NCBI GenBank assembly: GCA_943331005.2
Contig: CALQJX020000025.1
Span: 1 to 56,236, forward strand
Direction of reading: 5' to 3'
DNA length: 56,236 nt
Origin: Bordetella parapertussis
GTDB lineage: Bacteria; Bacteroidota; Bacteroidia; Chitinophagales; Chitinophagaceae
Part shown: piece by piece, positions 1-8,098 of the stretch
Layout: the number at the start of each line of letters is the position of its first letter
Numbering within the stretch: position 1 is the stretch's first letter
Made by a program: the position numbers and the translations under genes
Notes under the pieces: model-generated
Database searches by the model: none
What the model saw: only the letters and a program-made list of their open reading frames with translations
Told to the model about the DNA's origin: nothing

Positions 1-870
1 GTACAGCCTGCACTCAGTGAATAAGTTACAGTAGTAGTACCTGCCGATACACCATATAATATACCTGTGGTAGAACCTATCGTTCCTACTGCTGTAGTAC
101 TGCTGCTCCACGTACCACCTGTTGAGGATGTAGTGAACGTACCCGTAGAGCCTACGCAGACCGTAGGACCAAATGGTGGTGTGGCTGAGGCCACTACCGT
201 CATCACTCGTGTCACCGCACAACCGGCTACCTGATAACGGATAGTAGAGGTTCCCAGTGTGACACCGGTAACAATACCTGTCGTAGCGCCTACTGTGGCA
301 ACACCTGCCGGAACACTTGTTGCTGTCCAGATACCACCGGTTGGGGAACTGGTCAAAGTTGTTGTGGTTCCTACGCACACAGTACCAGAGCCTGCTATTG
401 CACCCGGATAAGGGTTAACGCTGACTGTTCTGGTAACAAAACAACCACTACCCAGATCGTAAGTAATAGTTGTAGTACCCAGCGACAAACCACTTACCAC
501 ACCTGTGGTCGGGTTAACCGTACCGACAGTAGTATTACTACTGCTCCAGGTACCGCCCGCAGGGGTAGAGGATAGTGTGGTGGTAGCACCGAGACATGCA
601 ATATTGACACCCGTTATTGCTGCAGGTGTCGGGGTAACGGTGACAATGGCCACCGAACTACAACCTGCCACTGTGTAGAATATAGAAGTAGTACCTACTG
701 CCAGGCCGGTAACGATACCGGTAGTAGAACCTACCGAACCTACGCCGGGGCTACTACTGCTCCATGTACCACCGGTACTGGTGCTGGACAAGGTAGTATT
801 ATAGCCCACACAGACCGATAAAGCCCCTGTAATAGCTGCAGTAGCGGGGTTGACCGTAACCGTGGCTACA
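1..870 (-). repeat. Tandem ~216-219 bp coding repeats (Big_2 units)
   Basis: The Trp codon of the 'GGTWSSS' core recurs on the minus strand at about 764, 548, 329 and 110, a period of 216-219 bp (72-73 codons). The copies differ at many codons, so they are old protein-level repeats rather than recent DNA duplications. The last unit runs off the left edge. Confidence 0.75.
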
Positions 871-2036
871 GAACTGTTGGTACAGCCAAAACCATTGGTA
901 ACAGTAACAGTGTGTGTTCTTACCGTAACGGCTGTGACCGATGTAGGATGTAAGTATACCGTTGCTGTAGTACCTCCGGTATACGGAGTAGTATAGGCAG
1001 CGTCGGTATAAAGATCTGTGGTTGGAGACCAGGTACCTGCTGCAGAAGAAGACATTGTCAATACTGCACCGTTACACATGCTGGTAACAGATGGTGTAAG
1101 AACCGGAGCAGGTGGTACCGGGTTTACTGTTACTACAGTACTTGCACTCATAGAACACGTACCGTTTGATGCAACAAGAACATATGTACCTGCTGAACCT
1201 GAAGTAACACCTGTAATAACAGGACTAAGCGTAGTTGAAGTATAGCCTCCCGGGCCGGTCCATGAAAAGCTTGTTGTACCTGTAGATACAGTACCGGTAA
1301 GGGTTACAGTACCGCCCGGACAAACACCGGCACTGGCAGCAGCGGTGACAAGAACAGGACATGGAGACCAACGATATACCTGATTTGTTACAGGGAAATC
1401 GTAGACATTGTTAAATGTGGTATTTGGTGTTGGCGAGGTGCCAAAGTTTGGCAAAGTTCTGTAATCAGTAGTACTGTTCGATATACCTATTGATGCGCCC
1501 GAGCTACTTGTAAAAGCATGTGTATCATAGCAGAAGTCAAGCACATTGGTTGTTTCGTATAGTTTCAACTGAAAACTACCTGCAGGAGATGTACCGAATA
1601 CAGGGTAAAGTGTAACGTTCTTCCACTCCATGATGAAGATCCTGTTTGGAGCAGTACCTACTGTCTGGTACATACCATCAGGACTATGAGAAACCAGGTC
1701 ATCCCAGTAAGGAAATACAAAACCGGCACTTGGAATACTAGCTGCAGCATTGGTCCAGGTAATAGAACCGGAGTTAGCAAAAGATATCCAACCATTTGTA
1801 CTGATAGACAGCTGAGTATAGTTGGTACCACAGTAGTTAAATGTGAAGCCAAGAGGAACACTCACCTGAGTATTATCATCGCCCCACCAGCCACCGCCCA
1901 TAGTGGTACCAGTAGATGCAATACTACTGTAAGTAGTACTGAATGCAGAGAAGTAATAGGATGCGGTGGTCTGTGAATATCCTTTGAAATTCAAAAAACT
2001 AAGGATGATCAACAATGGTAAAAGTACCTTCTTCAT
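1..2036 (-). CDS. Secreted Ig-like (Big_2) repeat surface protein, 3' end outside window
   Basis: The reading frame opens at ATG 2036 and stays open to the left edge (678 codons seen), so the C-terminus is missing. A signal peptide (MKKVLLPLLIILSFLNFKGYSQ) is followed by an N-terminal domain of about 180 residues with the 'FNYCG..YT.L.ISTNGWISF' pattern common in Bacteroidota surface proteins. Next come a PKD/Ig-like domain (about 215-300), another Ig-like domain, and at least four tandem Big_2-type units of 72-73 residues with a 'GGTWSSS' core and a 'TTGIVTG' turn. Such proteins are normally exported by the T9SS and anchored or released at the surface; a sorting domain would lie outside the window. 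An adhesive or structural role is inferred. Repeat content and signal peptide are seen directly; the partner or substrate is unknown. Confidence 0.85.
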   Translation of the reverse strand, partial: MKKVLLPLLIILSFLNFKGYSQTTASYYFSAFSTTYSSIASTGTTMGGGWWGDDNTQVSVPLGFTFNYCGTNYTQLSISTNGWISFANSGSITWTNAAASIPSAGFVFPYWDDLVSHSPDGMYQTVGTAPNRIFIMEWKNVTLYPVFGTSPAGSFQLKLYETTNVLDFCYDTHAFTSSSGASIGISNSTTDYRTLPNFGTSPTPNTTFNNVYDFPVTNQVYRWSPCPVLVTAAASAGVCPGGTVTLTGTVSTGTTSFSWTGPGGYTSTTLSPVITGVTSGSAGTYVLVASNGTCSMSASTVVTVNPVPPAPVLTPSVTSMCNGAVLTMSSSAAGTWSPTTDLYTDAAYTTPYTGGTTATVYLHPTSVTAVTVRTHTVTVTNGFGCTNSSVATVTVNPATAAITGALSVCVGYNTTLSSTSTGGTWSSSSPGVGSVGSTTGIVTGLAVGTTSIFYTVAGCSSVAIVTVTPTPAAITGVNIACLGATTTLSSTPAGGTWSSSNTTVGTVNPTTGVVSGLSLGTTTITYDLGSGCFVTRTVSVNPYPGAIAGSGTVCVGTTTTLTSSPTGGIWTATSVPAGVATVGATTGIVTGVTLGTSTIRYQVAGCAVTRVMTVVASATPPFGPTVCVGSTGTFTTSSTGGTWSSSTTAVGTIGSTTGILYGVSAGTTTVTYSLSAGC

Positions 2037-2370
2037 GCTATATATTATAATAATAAAATTATCAAATTTTAACAACTCCGTAAATTTAATCTCTTTGATA
2101 AAAAAATACAAAAAAATTTAATCTCGGGGTATAAATATTATTTATTTATCCACAATCTATCAAACAATCACTATAAAAAACACCTGAAATCAATTTTTTA
2201 GGAGTGTCTTGCAGATATTGAACCTAAAAAATGTAAAAAGTGCAACTATTATTAATCTTTGGCGTTACGAAAAGAGAAAATGTTAGCGTTACCAAAAATA
2301 AAAAAGCATTTCAGATAAATAAAACATATAAAGATTCAGGCTAAACCGGTAAAAATGAAATAAACGTGTG
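2037..2370. other. AT-rich intergenic region, 334 bp
   Basis: This stretch separates the start of the Ig-repeat protein from the 3' end of the acetyltransferase gene; both genes are on the minus strand. It is strongly AT-rich and presumably holds the promoter of the surface protein. No convincing ORF, RNA gene, strong hairpin or consensus -7 box was found. Confidence 0.5.
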
Positions 2371-2952
2371 TCAATGTTTCAAAAAACCATCTTTTAACTT
2401 TACCCACTCTTCCGGCAGCATACTATACATAACGGTATTTCGAAAAACTCCATTCGCTCGGATACGTTCATTTCGTAGTATGCCTTCGTAAGTAGCCCCG
2501 ATTCCCTCAATTGCTTTTCTGCTGCGTACATTAATTTCATCTGTAACTAACTGAATTCTTATAGCCATTAACACATTAAAACAATATTCAAGTAGCAAAT
2601 ACTTACATTCTCTATTGTACCCTGTTCGCCAATATGCAGGATCATACCATGTCCACCCTATTTCCAGTTTTCTATGCTCGGGAAAGATGTTATGAAATAA
2701 AGTACTTCCAATAATTTTGCCGGTAGCTCTATCAAATACAGAAAAAGGATATTGTTCCCCGGTGCCCCTTTTAAGAATAGCACTCTCCAGATGTCGCTTC
2801 AGTCTATCGGGATCTGAACCGTTTATAGACATATACTCCCATATCCGGGTATCTGCCCCTATATGCAGGAGTTCACTGAAATGACTTCTGTCCAGCGGCT
2901 CTAATCTTACTTTCTCTCCCTGAAGAATTACCGGGTGTTTTATCCAACTCAT
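2371..2952 (-). CDS. GNAT family N-acetyltransferase (RimJ/RimL-like)
   Basis: The 193-residue protein has the layout of RimJ/RimL-type GNAT enzymes. These transfer an acetyl group from acetyl-CoA to protein N-termini or small amines. It starts with 'LQGEKVRLEPLDRSH', a standard opening of the family. The central strand region is 'GKIIGSTLFHNI...LEIGWTWYDPAYWRTGYNRECKYLLLEYCF', where the usual acetyl-CoA loop (R/Q-x-x-G-x-G/A) appears as 'WRTGYNRECK'. It ends with 'N.RSRKAIEGIGATYEGILRNERI', the conserved C-terminal motif. Length is normal. The gene stands alone, with a divergent neighbour at 3086. Family is clear; the substrate cannot be told from sequence. Confidence 0.85.
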   Translation of the reverse strand: MSWIKHPVILQGEKVRLEPLDRSHFSELLHIGADTRIWEYMSINGSDPDRLKRHLESAILKRGTGEQYPFSVFDRATGKIIGSTLFHNIFPEHRKLEIGWTWYDPAYWRTGYNRECKYLLLEYCFNVLMAIRIQLVTDEINVRSRKAIEGIGATYEGILRNERIRANGVFRNTVMYSMLPEEWVKLKDGFLKH

Positions 2953-3085
2953 AAAAATCGTTCAAATAATAAAAATGATGTAAAGTCACACAATCTATAT
3001 CCTGCTTTTATGAGATATACTATACAAGAAGTACTGTATGTTCGTTACTTTGCATAAAAGAGCAATTTAGGAAAGATATAAGTAA

Positions 3086-3475
3086 ATGATTACCGAAACT
3101 AACAAACCGTCATCTCACAGATGGATTGAGAATATACACATATTGCTGTGGCTTATGAAGGATGCCTGCTGGGCAATGGTATGGAAGCCGGGCGCGATAA
3201 TGATGATAGTACCTACTGTGAGTGTTGCATTCTACCTGCTCTTCAAATCGAGACACAACAGAACAGACGTATTTCATAATGCAGCTGTATGTACCTGGAT
3301 AACAGCAAACTCAGTATGGATGCTGGGTGAGTTTTATAACAAAGAATTGCGCCCCGTAGCATTTATATTCTTCCTTACAGGCATCATTATCCTGTCGGTC
3401 TATTACCTTTTCTATTTCTCTGCAGACAGAAAAGAAGAAAAGAAAATGGCTGAAAATGCAGAACAAGAACAGTGA
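3086..3475 (+). CDS. Small multi-pass membrane protein of unknown function
   Basis: The 129-residue protein has hydrophobic segments at about residues 22-38, 37-56, 68-82 and 88-112, so three or four membrane helices, and a short charged C-terminal tail (KEEKKMAENAEQEQ) likely in the cytoplasm. No catalytic motif is visible. It is convergent with the DUF4294 gene (11 bp between stops). A near-consensus -7 box (TTACTTTG) lies about 40 bp upstream. I do not recognise a functional family. Confidence 0.65.
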   Translation: MITETNKPSSHRWIENIHILLWLMKDACWAMVWKPGAIMMIVPTVSVAFYLLFKSRHNRTDVFHNAAVCTWITANSVWMLGEFYNKELRPVAFIFFLTGIIILSVYYLFYFSADRKEEKKMAENAEQEQ

Positions 3476-3485
3476 TCATGAATCG

Positions 3486-4148
3486 TTATTTCCTACTAAC
3501 GGTCCTTGGAATTTTCTTCATCATTTCCTGCTGCAAATAAAGCTGATAGCGATAATTGGAGGAGCCTTCTAATACCTGAACGAGTGATTCCAGTTCTTTG
3601 TCTTTACCCTCGGGATCATATTCGTGACGAAGATTATTATTGAATAATACCCCTACCGATTGCCAGATAACAGCATTGAACCCGCCTTTCAATTCTCTGA
3701 TGATACTGTAGCAATTGCGACCCGTCTGCCGGTTGATCAATTTCACCAAAACATGTCCCTGATCTACTGATAAATTTTTGAGCGGTTCTTTGAAAGTAGC
3801 ATCCAGCTCACGATCTACCTGCCTGAGATAATGTTTACGATCTCGCCTTCTTTCCAGGGTATCGAGCGTAGTATATACGTTATTGAGTATTGCAGCAGCG
3901 GTAATAGCATAAGGATAGGCTATGTATATATCCCTACGCAATCTGTCGCGGCGCAAACGTGCATCTGCATCGATATAAACATCGACCTTGGTGAATTCCG
4001 GCAAAAATGCCATGGAATAGGAAATGCCATTCTCTACTGTGGCACCAAGCCGTATAGTATCGAAAGGACCAGCCTGAGCTAACAAGGCAGTATTTGCTCC
4101 GGAAAGCAAAAACAGTACCACACCTATAAGCATTGACCTGATGAACAT
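3486..4148 (-). CDS. DUF4294 domain-containing exported protein
   Basis: The frame is open from a TTG at 4157, but the ATG at 4148 gives a clean signal peptide (MFIRSMLIGVVLFLLSGANTALLAQA) and is preferred (220 residues). The body matches the Bacteroidota DUF4294 pattern: 'YPYA...A..L', a charged helix with 'ERRRDRKHYLRQVDREL', then 'LS.DQGHVLVKLINRQTG..CYSIIRELKGGF.A..WQ....LF..NL...YDPEGKDKELE'. The function of DUF4294 is unknown; it is usually a single-copy periplasmic protein in this phylum. The C-terminal tail after residue 195 is Gln/Arg-rich. The assignment rests on the ordered motifs, not on a database search. Confidence 0.75.
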   Translation of the reverse strand: MFIRSMLIGVVLFLLSGANTALLAQAGPFDTIRLGATVENGISYSMAFLPEFTKVDVYIDADARLRRDRLRRDIYIAYPYAITAAAILNNVYTTLDTLERRRDRKHYLRQVDRELDATFKEPLKNLSVDQGHVLVKLINRQTGRNCYSIIRELKGGFNAVIWQSVGVLFNNNLRHEYDPEGKDKELESLVQVLEGSSNYRYQLYLQQEMMKKIPRTVSRK

Positions 4149-4252
4149 ATAGAACAAAACTGATACACTTGAAAAAAATGCACCAATGTAAATTTCCGTA
4201 TTTTATTGATATAAACGCAAGCTAATGGGTAATTATTACAGTTGTGAATTGT

Positions 4253-4260
4253 TAATTTTG
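4253..4260 (+). promoter_or_regulatory. Bacteroidota -7 promoter box
   Basis: TAATTTTG matches TAnnTTTG, the -7 element of Bacteroidota housekeeping promoters, 61 bp upstream of the lipoprotein start at 4322. No clear TTTG -33 box was found at standard spacing. Confidence 0.4.
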
Positions 4261-4321
4261 CCACATAGCTGCTGTTCGATAAGCGTTGCTTTATTGCATT
4301 AGGCTAACTTTACAATAGTTT

Positions 4322-4609
4322 ATGAACAAGATACTTCCGGCTATTATAATATCCTTAGTGTGCCTGCAGGCCTGCAACAAAAAAGAGCCTAAACCGCTTA
4401 CAAGGGAAGAAATAAATAAACAAATAGACATTATAACCAAAAGAAGAATAAAGGAAGTAGAAGACAGAGCCCGGCAGGAACTGGAATACAGAATAAAAAT
4501 AGAAGTGAAAATAAAGGCGGATTCCATTTTGCAATCCAAACAACAAAATTTGCCGCAAACAGCTACCGCATTACAAGTTCACGACTCAGCTAAAATGCAA
4601 ACAAAGTGA
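4322..4609 (+). CDS. Small lipoprotein with charged coiled-coil region
   Basis: The 95-residue protein starts with a lipoprotein signal (MNKILPAIIISLVCLQAC; lipobox LQAC, acylated Cys18). From about residue 28 to 70 it is a highly charged helix (EEINKQIDIITKRRIKEVED), probably coiled coil, and then a Gln/Thr-rich tail. No enzyme motif is present. Its stop codon overlaps the GTG start of the downstream DCC-family gene (GTGA, 4606-4609), so the two are probably co-translated. Role unknown; a periplasmic spacer or adaptor is a guess. Confidence 0.65.
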   Translation: MNKILPAIIISLVCLQACNKKEPKPLTREEINKQIDIITKRRIKEVEDRARQELEYRIKIEVKIKADSILQSKQQNLPQTATALQVHDSAKMQTK

Positions 4610-5019
4610 GCACAGAATCAGATCAGAGACCGGTAATCTACTTTGATGGTGTTTGCAATCTTTGCAACAACAGTATTCAGTTTGTAATAAAGAATGATAA
4701 GAAAAAGCGATTCCTGTTTGCTACCGCACAATCTGATGCAGGCAATAAAGCCATAAACAGTTATACAAGTTTTAAGGTAAGGCCGGACAGTGTCATTTTG
4801 GTGCACAAAGGCATCTACTATACACGATCTGCAGCCGCTCTGCAAGTATTGCGGTTACTGGGCGGCGGTTGGAAACTGCTTTATGTATTCATCTTTATTC
4901 CTCCCTTTATTCGGAACGGAATATATGACCTTGTGGCGAAGAACAGATACCAATGGTTTGGAAAAAGTGAAAGCTGTATGATGCCAGATGAAGAATTAAA
5001 AAGCAGATTTATAGACTGA
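4606..5019 (+). CDS. DCC family (DUF393) thiol-disulfide oxidoreductase-like protein
   Basis: The 137-residue protein has the family signature near its N-terminus, 'YFDGVCNLCNNSIQFV' (D14, C17-x-x-C20), followed by 'FATAQSD' and 'VRPDSVILV.KG..YTRSAAALQVLRLLGGGW'. It ends with 'IRNGIYDLVAKNRYQWFGK'. DCC proteins have a thioredoxin-like fold and are predicted to be redox-active through the CxxC pair; substrates are not established. Translation starts at GTG 4606, overlapping the stop of the preceding lipoprotein gene. No alternative ATG precedes the conserved DGVC motif, so the GTG start is well supported. Confidence 0.88.
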   Translation: MSTESDQRPVIYFDGVCNLCNNSIQFVIKNDKKKRFLFATAQSDAGNKAINSYTSFKVRPDSVILVHKGIYYTRSAAALQVLRLLGGGWKLLYVFIFIPPFIRNGIYDLVAKNRYQWFGKSESCMMPDEELKSRFID

Positions 5020-5060
5020 TAATATTAATATTCTTTCAACGTTCTATTATAAATTTGAGT

Positions 5061-6518
5061 ATGAATATCTATAAACGGCTGACCGCCACACTTCTTATCT
5101 TGTTATGCCTTGGCAAGCTGCAAGCACAGGAAGTAACCTATACGAAATACGACAAATTCGACTATCGCTCTGACGCGTATTCTGTTGTGGGCATGTCTGG
5201 CGGCAACCTTTATACCTACATCAGAAATGAGGAAGGCTCGAGACTGGATGCTTACAATGATTCGATGAACAAAGTTGCAACGGTGATCCTGGACTTCTTC
5301 CCATCCCGAATTTACCAGGCTCGCTTTATTACCTATTCCGATAAAATACTGGTTCTGTATCAGGCACTGGAGAGTAATAAGGTAATTCAGTATGCAGCAT
5401 TACTGGATGAGAACGGACTATTGAGAGGCAAACCAATAGAGCTGGGATCTACAAAAACCGGCATATTCGGTGCTACCAAGACCTATTTCTCATCGGCCTA
5501 TTCTGACAACAAAAAATGGATACTGATATACAGTGCTATAGACAAAGGTGGAGAGATAGATATGGAATGCAAATGGCTGAATGACAATGGTGTAATAACA
5601 CACAAAAGCAAGGTTACCTACAAAACAGAAAACACACCCGAACATGGCGAAGTAAATGTAGCCAATGACGGCACTGTTTACATGTCGGCATATACACCAC
5701 TGGGCACGCAAAACTATGCAGACCAATACTGGATACTGAAACTGACACCAGGAGCAATCAACTTCGAAGCGAAAGAACTGAACCTGGGAGAGAAGTATGC
5801 CATAGGTGGCTATACCAAGGTGGACAATGTAAATAACAAAGTATACTTTGGTGGTTTCTATTCCAATGAAAAGAACGGGAATTTCGACGGCATCATCTAC
5901 GCAGCATACGACATAACTGCTGATCAGTACAGCATTCGCAGGTTCATCCCCTTCGATAATGAAATGGCAGCCGCTTCGGGTATGCGCAACAGAAACAGTG
6001 CTTTTGACAACTATCTGGTGCGCAACCTGATAGTAAAGAACGATGGTGGCTTTGTGATGGTATCTGAGGTCACCTACGTTACTACGCGCAGTACTTTCAC
6101 GCCAGGCTTTGGCTACTATTCCTTCTACACTCCTTACATGAATTCTTCCGTACGCGAATACCACTATAACGACATTATGGCTCTGGCATATGATAAGAAC
6201 GGAACCCGTGAGTGGAATTCTTTCATACACAAACAACAGTATTCGCAGGAAGATGATGGCGTCTTCTCTTCTTACGCACTGCTGAATACGGGAGGAACAC
6301 TGGCTTTCCTTTATAATGACTTCGACATACGTCACTCCAAAATTCAATTATCTACCGTGAGTGCAGAAGGTGGCAAAACAGAAACACATGCACTTGCCGC
6401 AGAAGGAAATGATTATCCAGACTGGTTGCCCCGTTCTTCTAAACAGGTAGCAGGCAGGGTAATGATAGTGCCCTGCTTTCATAAGAAGCAGATCTGCTTT
6501 GCAAGGGTCATTTTTTAA
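5061..6518 (+). CDS. Exported protein of unknown function, probable beta-rich fold
   Basis: The frame extends up to a TTG at 5055, but the ATG at 5061 directly precedes a signal peptide (MNIYKRLTATLLILLCLGKLQAQ) and is preferred (485 residues). The mature protein consists of repeating short beta-strand stretches ('ILVLYQALESNKVIQYAALLDENG', 'KVYFGGFYSNEKNGNFDGIIYA', 'MALAYDKNGTREW'). This resembles the spacing of blades in a propeller that compares logged values, but no named repeat is certain. There is no lipobox and no clear T9SS sorting domain. It lies 41 bp after the DCC gene and may be read through from it. Abundant in charged and aromatic residues; function unknown. Confidence 0.7.
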   Translation: MNIYKRLTATLLILLCLGKLQAQEVTYTKYDKFDYRSDAYSVVGMSGGNLYTYIRNEEGSRLDAYNDSMNKVATVILDFFPSRIYQARFITYSDKILVLYQALESNKVIQYAALLDENGLLRGKPIELGSTKTGIFGATKTYFSSAYSDNKKWILIYSAIDKGGEIDMECKWLNDNGVITHKSKVTYKTENTPEHGEVNVANDGTVYMSAYTPLGTQNYADQYWILKLTPGAINFEAKELNLGEKYAIGGYTKVDNVNNKVYFGGFYSNEKNGNFDGIIYAAYDITADQYSIRRFIPFDNEMAAASGMRNRNSAFDNYLVRNLIVKNDGGFVMVSEVTYVTTRSTFTPGFGYYSFYTPYMNSSVREYHYNDIMALAYDKNGTREWNSFIHKQQYSQEDDGVFSSYALLNTGGTLAFLYNDFDIRHSKIQLSTVSAEGGKTETHALAAEGNDYPDWLPRSSKQVAGRVMIVPCFHKKQICFARVIF

Positions 6519-6708
6519 AAACACAACTACGATATTTACATTATGTAGTACCTTTGTGATATAAGATCCACAATGGCAAGTTGTCATTTCAAATGCCTGA
6601 AAGGTAAGTCACACCGCATAAGATCATCTGATGGGTAAGAGTACCATTTGCCCCATGCAAATCGGTCAGTTAAATATAATCAGATTCGGATCTCACACAA
6701 TAACTATA

Positions 6709-8094
6709 ATGAATAAACTATACACACTACTACTGCTGGCAGCCGTAAATTATACAGGAATTGTAACTGCTCAAACAGAAACACCAAAAGAGAAATCAAT
6801 AAAATCTCAGATACCATTTGAAGGACTGGACCAGACCTGGTATAATGGTGGCGACAGAAGAGACTCATCGGTACTGGCAGGTAAATACGCATCATGGAAT
6901 ATAATGGTGGACGCCAATGCCAACCACTCTTTTCACAACCCGAACGACCATACTGTAGTAGGTTCTACAGCAATGGCCCGCACCGATGAGGTAGAGGTAT
7001 CGTGCGCTGCTATTGGGGGCGACTTCAATTATGGAGATGCACATGCGCGCATCATGACCCAGTTTGGCACACGTACTACTATCATTGCCAGAAACGATCT
7101 GAGCCAATACCGTGGTCAGTATAACCTTGCCGACATTTACCGATATATTAGTGAAGCTTATGCGGGTTATCACTTCAACAAAATGCATGGCATCAATATT
7201 GATGCAGGTATGTTCATGTCCTACCTTGGACTAAACTCTTATTACCAGACTGAGAACTGGGAATATCAGGCATCATACACATCAGACAATACGCCCTGGT
7301 TCTTTAACGGCATCAGACTACAACTATATCCCACCAACAACCTGAAAGCCGAATTATGGCTCATAAACGGCTGGCAAAGCTATGGTATGTACAACTCATT
7401 GCCAGGTGTGGGTGGCAACATTACATGGATCCCAAACTCGAACATGAAGCTGCTAAGCAACGACTACTACGGCACCGATGCAGCCAACTTGCCGGGACGC
7501 AAAAGATTCCATTCGGATAATAGTTTTCTTTACAGATACTACAAACGCCCCAGAACATCAGGAGGCATCAACCAGATGGCATTTTGCCTGACAGGAGATA
7601 TAGGATTTGAAAAAGGAAGTGGCGTAAATGCATTCAGCAATGATGCACTAAAGGGACCGGCACAATATTTCACCAGCGTGATGGCCTATAACAGGATGTG
7701 GTTTGGCAAAAGCAAATGGGCCTGGTGTATAGGTGGCGGATGGATGAACAATCCGGGAAGATACCTGGTGCTGGCACCAACAGGTGATGCGAGCCCGCTG
7801 CCCAACCAATATGACCCGCTGAAGACAGAAGGCACTCACCCCTTCTCGCTGGCTCCCGGCGATCAGTTTACCGGCTGGGATGCTTCTACCAACATTAGCT
7901 GGTTGCCCAATCAGTCTATTGAATTCAGGCTGGAGTATGTACACAGAGAATGCAGTACGCCCTACTTTGCAGGCCCTGGTGGTGTTACTTCTCCCGATGG
8001 CTACAAGTACACACCTATTGCAGGTACAGGATGGACACCCGATCTGAAGAAAAGCGAAGACAGACTGATATTTGCGATGCTGTTCCGGTTGTAA
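6709..8094 (+). CDS. Outer-membrane beta-barrel porin-like protein (BBP2 family)
   Basis: The frame is open from 6631, but the ATG at 6709 starts a clean signal peptide (MNKLYTLLLLAAVNYTGIVTAQ), giving 461 residues. The sequence alternates in the way of a large beta-barrel and carries motifs typical of BBP2/OmpL-like porins: 'VEVSCAAIGGDFNYGDAHARIMTQFG', 'EAYAGYHFNKMHGINIDAGMFMSYLGL', 'WFFNGIRLQLYPTNNLKAELWLINGWQSYG', and a C-terminal strand ending in an aromatic/hydrophobic run 'RLIFAMLFRL'. It probably forms a channel in the outer membrane; the solute is unknown. Its stop is 4 bp from that of the convergent gene on the minus strand. Confidence 0.8.
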   Translation: MNKLYTLLLLAAVNYTGIVTAQTETPKEKSIKSQIPFEGLDQTWYNGGDRRDSSVLAGKYASWNIMVDANANHSFHNPNDHTVVGSTAMARTDEVEVSCAAIGGDFNYGDAHARIMTQFGTRTTIIARNDLSQYRGQYNLADIYRYISEAYAGYHFNKMHGINIDAGMFMSYLGLNSYYQTENWEYQASYTSDNTPWFFNGIRLQLYPTNNLKAELWLINGWQSYGMYNSLPGVGGNITWIPNSNMKLLSNDYYGTDAANLPGRKRFHSDNSFLYRYYKRPRTSGGINQMAFCLTGDIGFEKGSGVNAFSNDALKGPAQYFTSVMAYNRMWFGKSKWAWCIGGGWMNNPGRYLVLAPTGDASPLPNQYDPLKTEGTHPFSLAPGDQFTGWDASTNISWLPNQSIEFRLEYVHRECSTPYFAGPGGVTSPDGYKYTPIAGTGWTPDLKKSEDRLIFAMLFRL

Positions 8095-8098
8095 ACAA

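Noticed and set aside
1..870. Possible CRISPR array or satellite because of regular ~218-bp spacing
   Set aside because: The repeats are coding Big_2 units in a continuous frame, with diverged copies and no spacer pattern.
5490..6347. Long antisense open frame opposite the 5061-6518 gene
   Set aside because: It lies fully within a well-supported gene on the other strand, has a composition rich in Cys, Val and Ile with no motif, and has no signal peptide or conserved domain.
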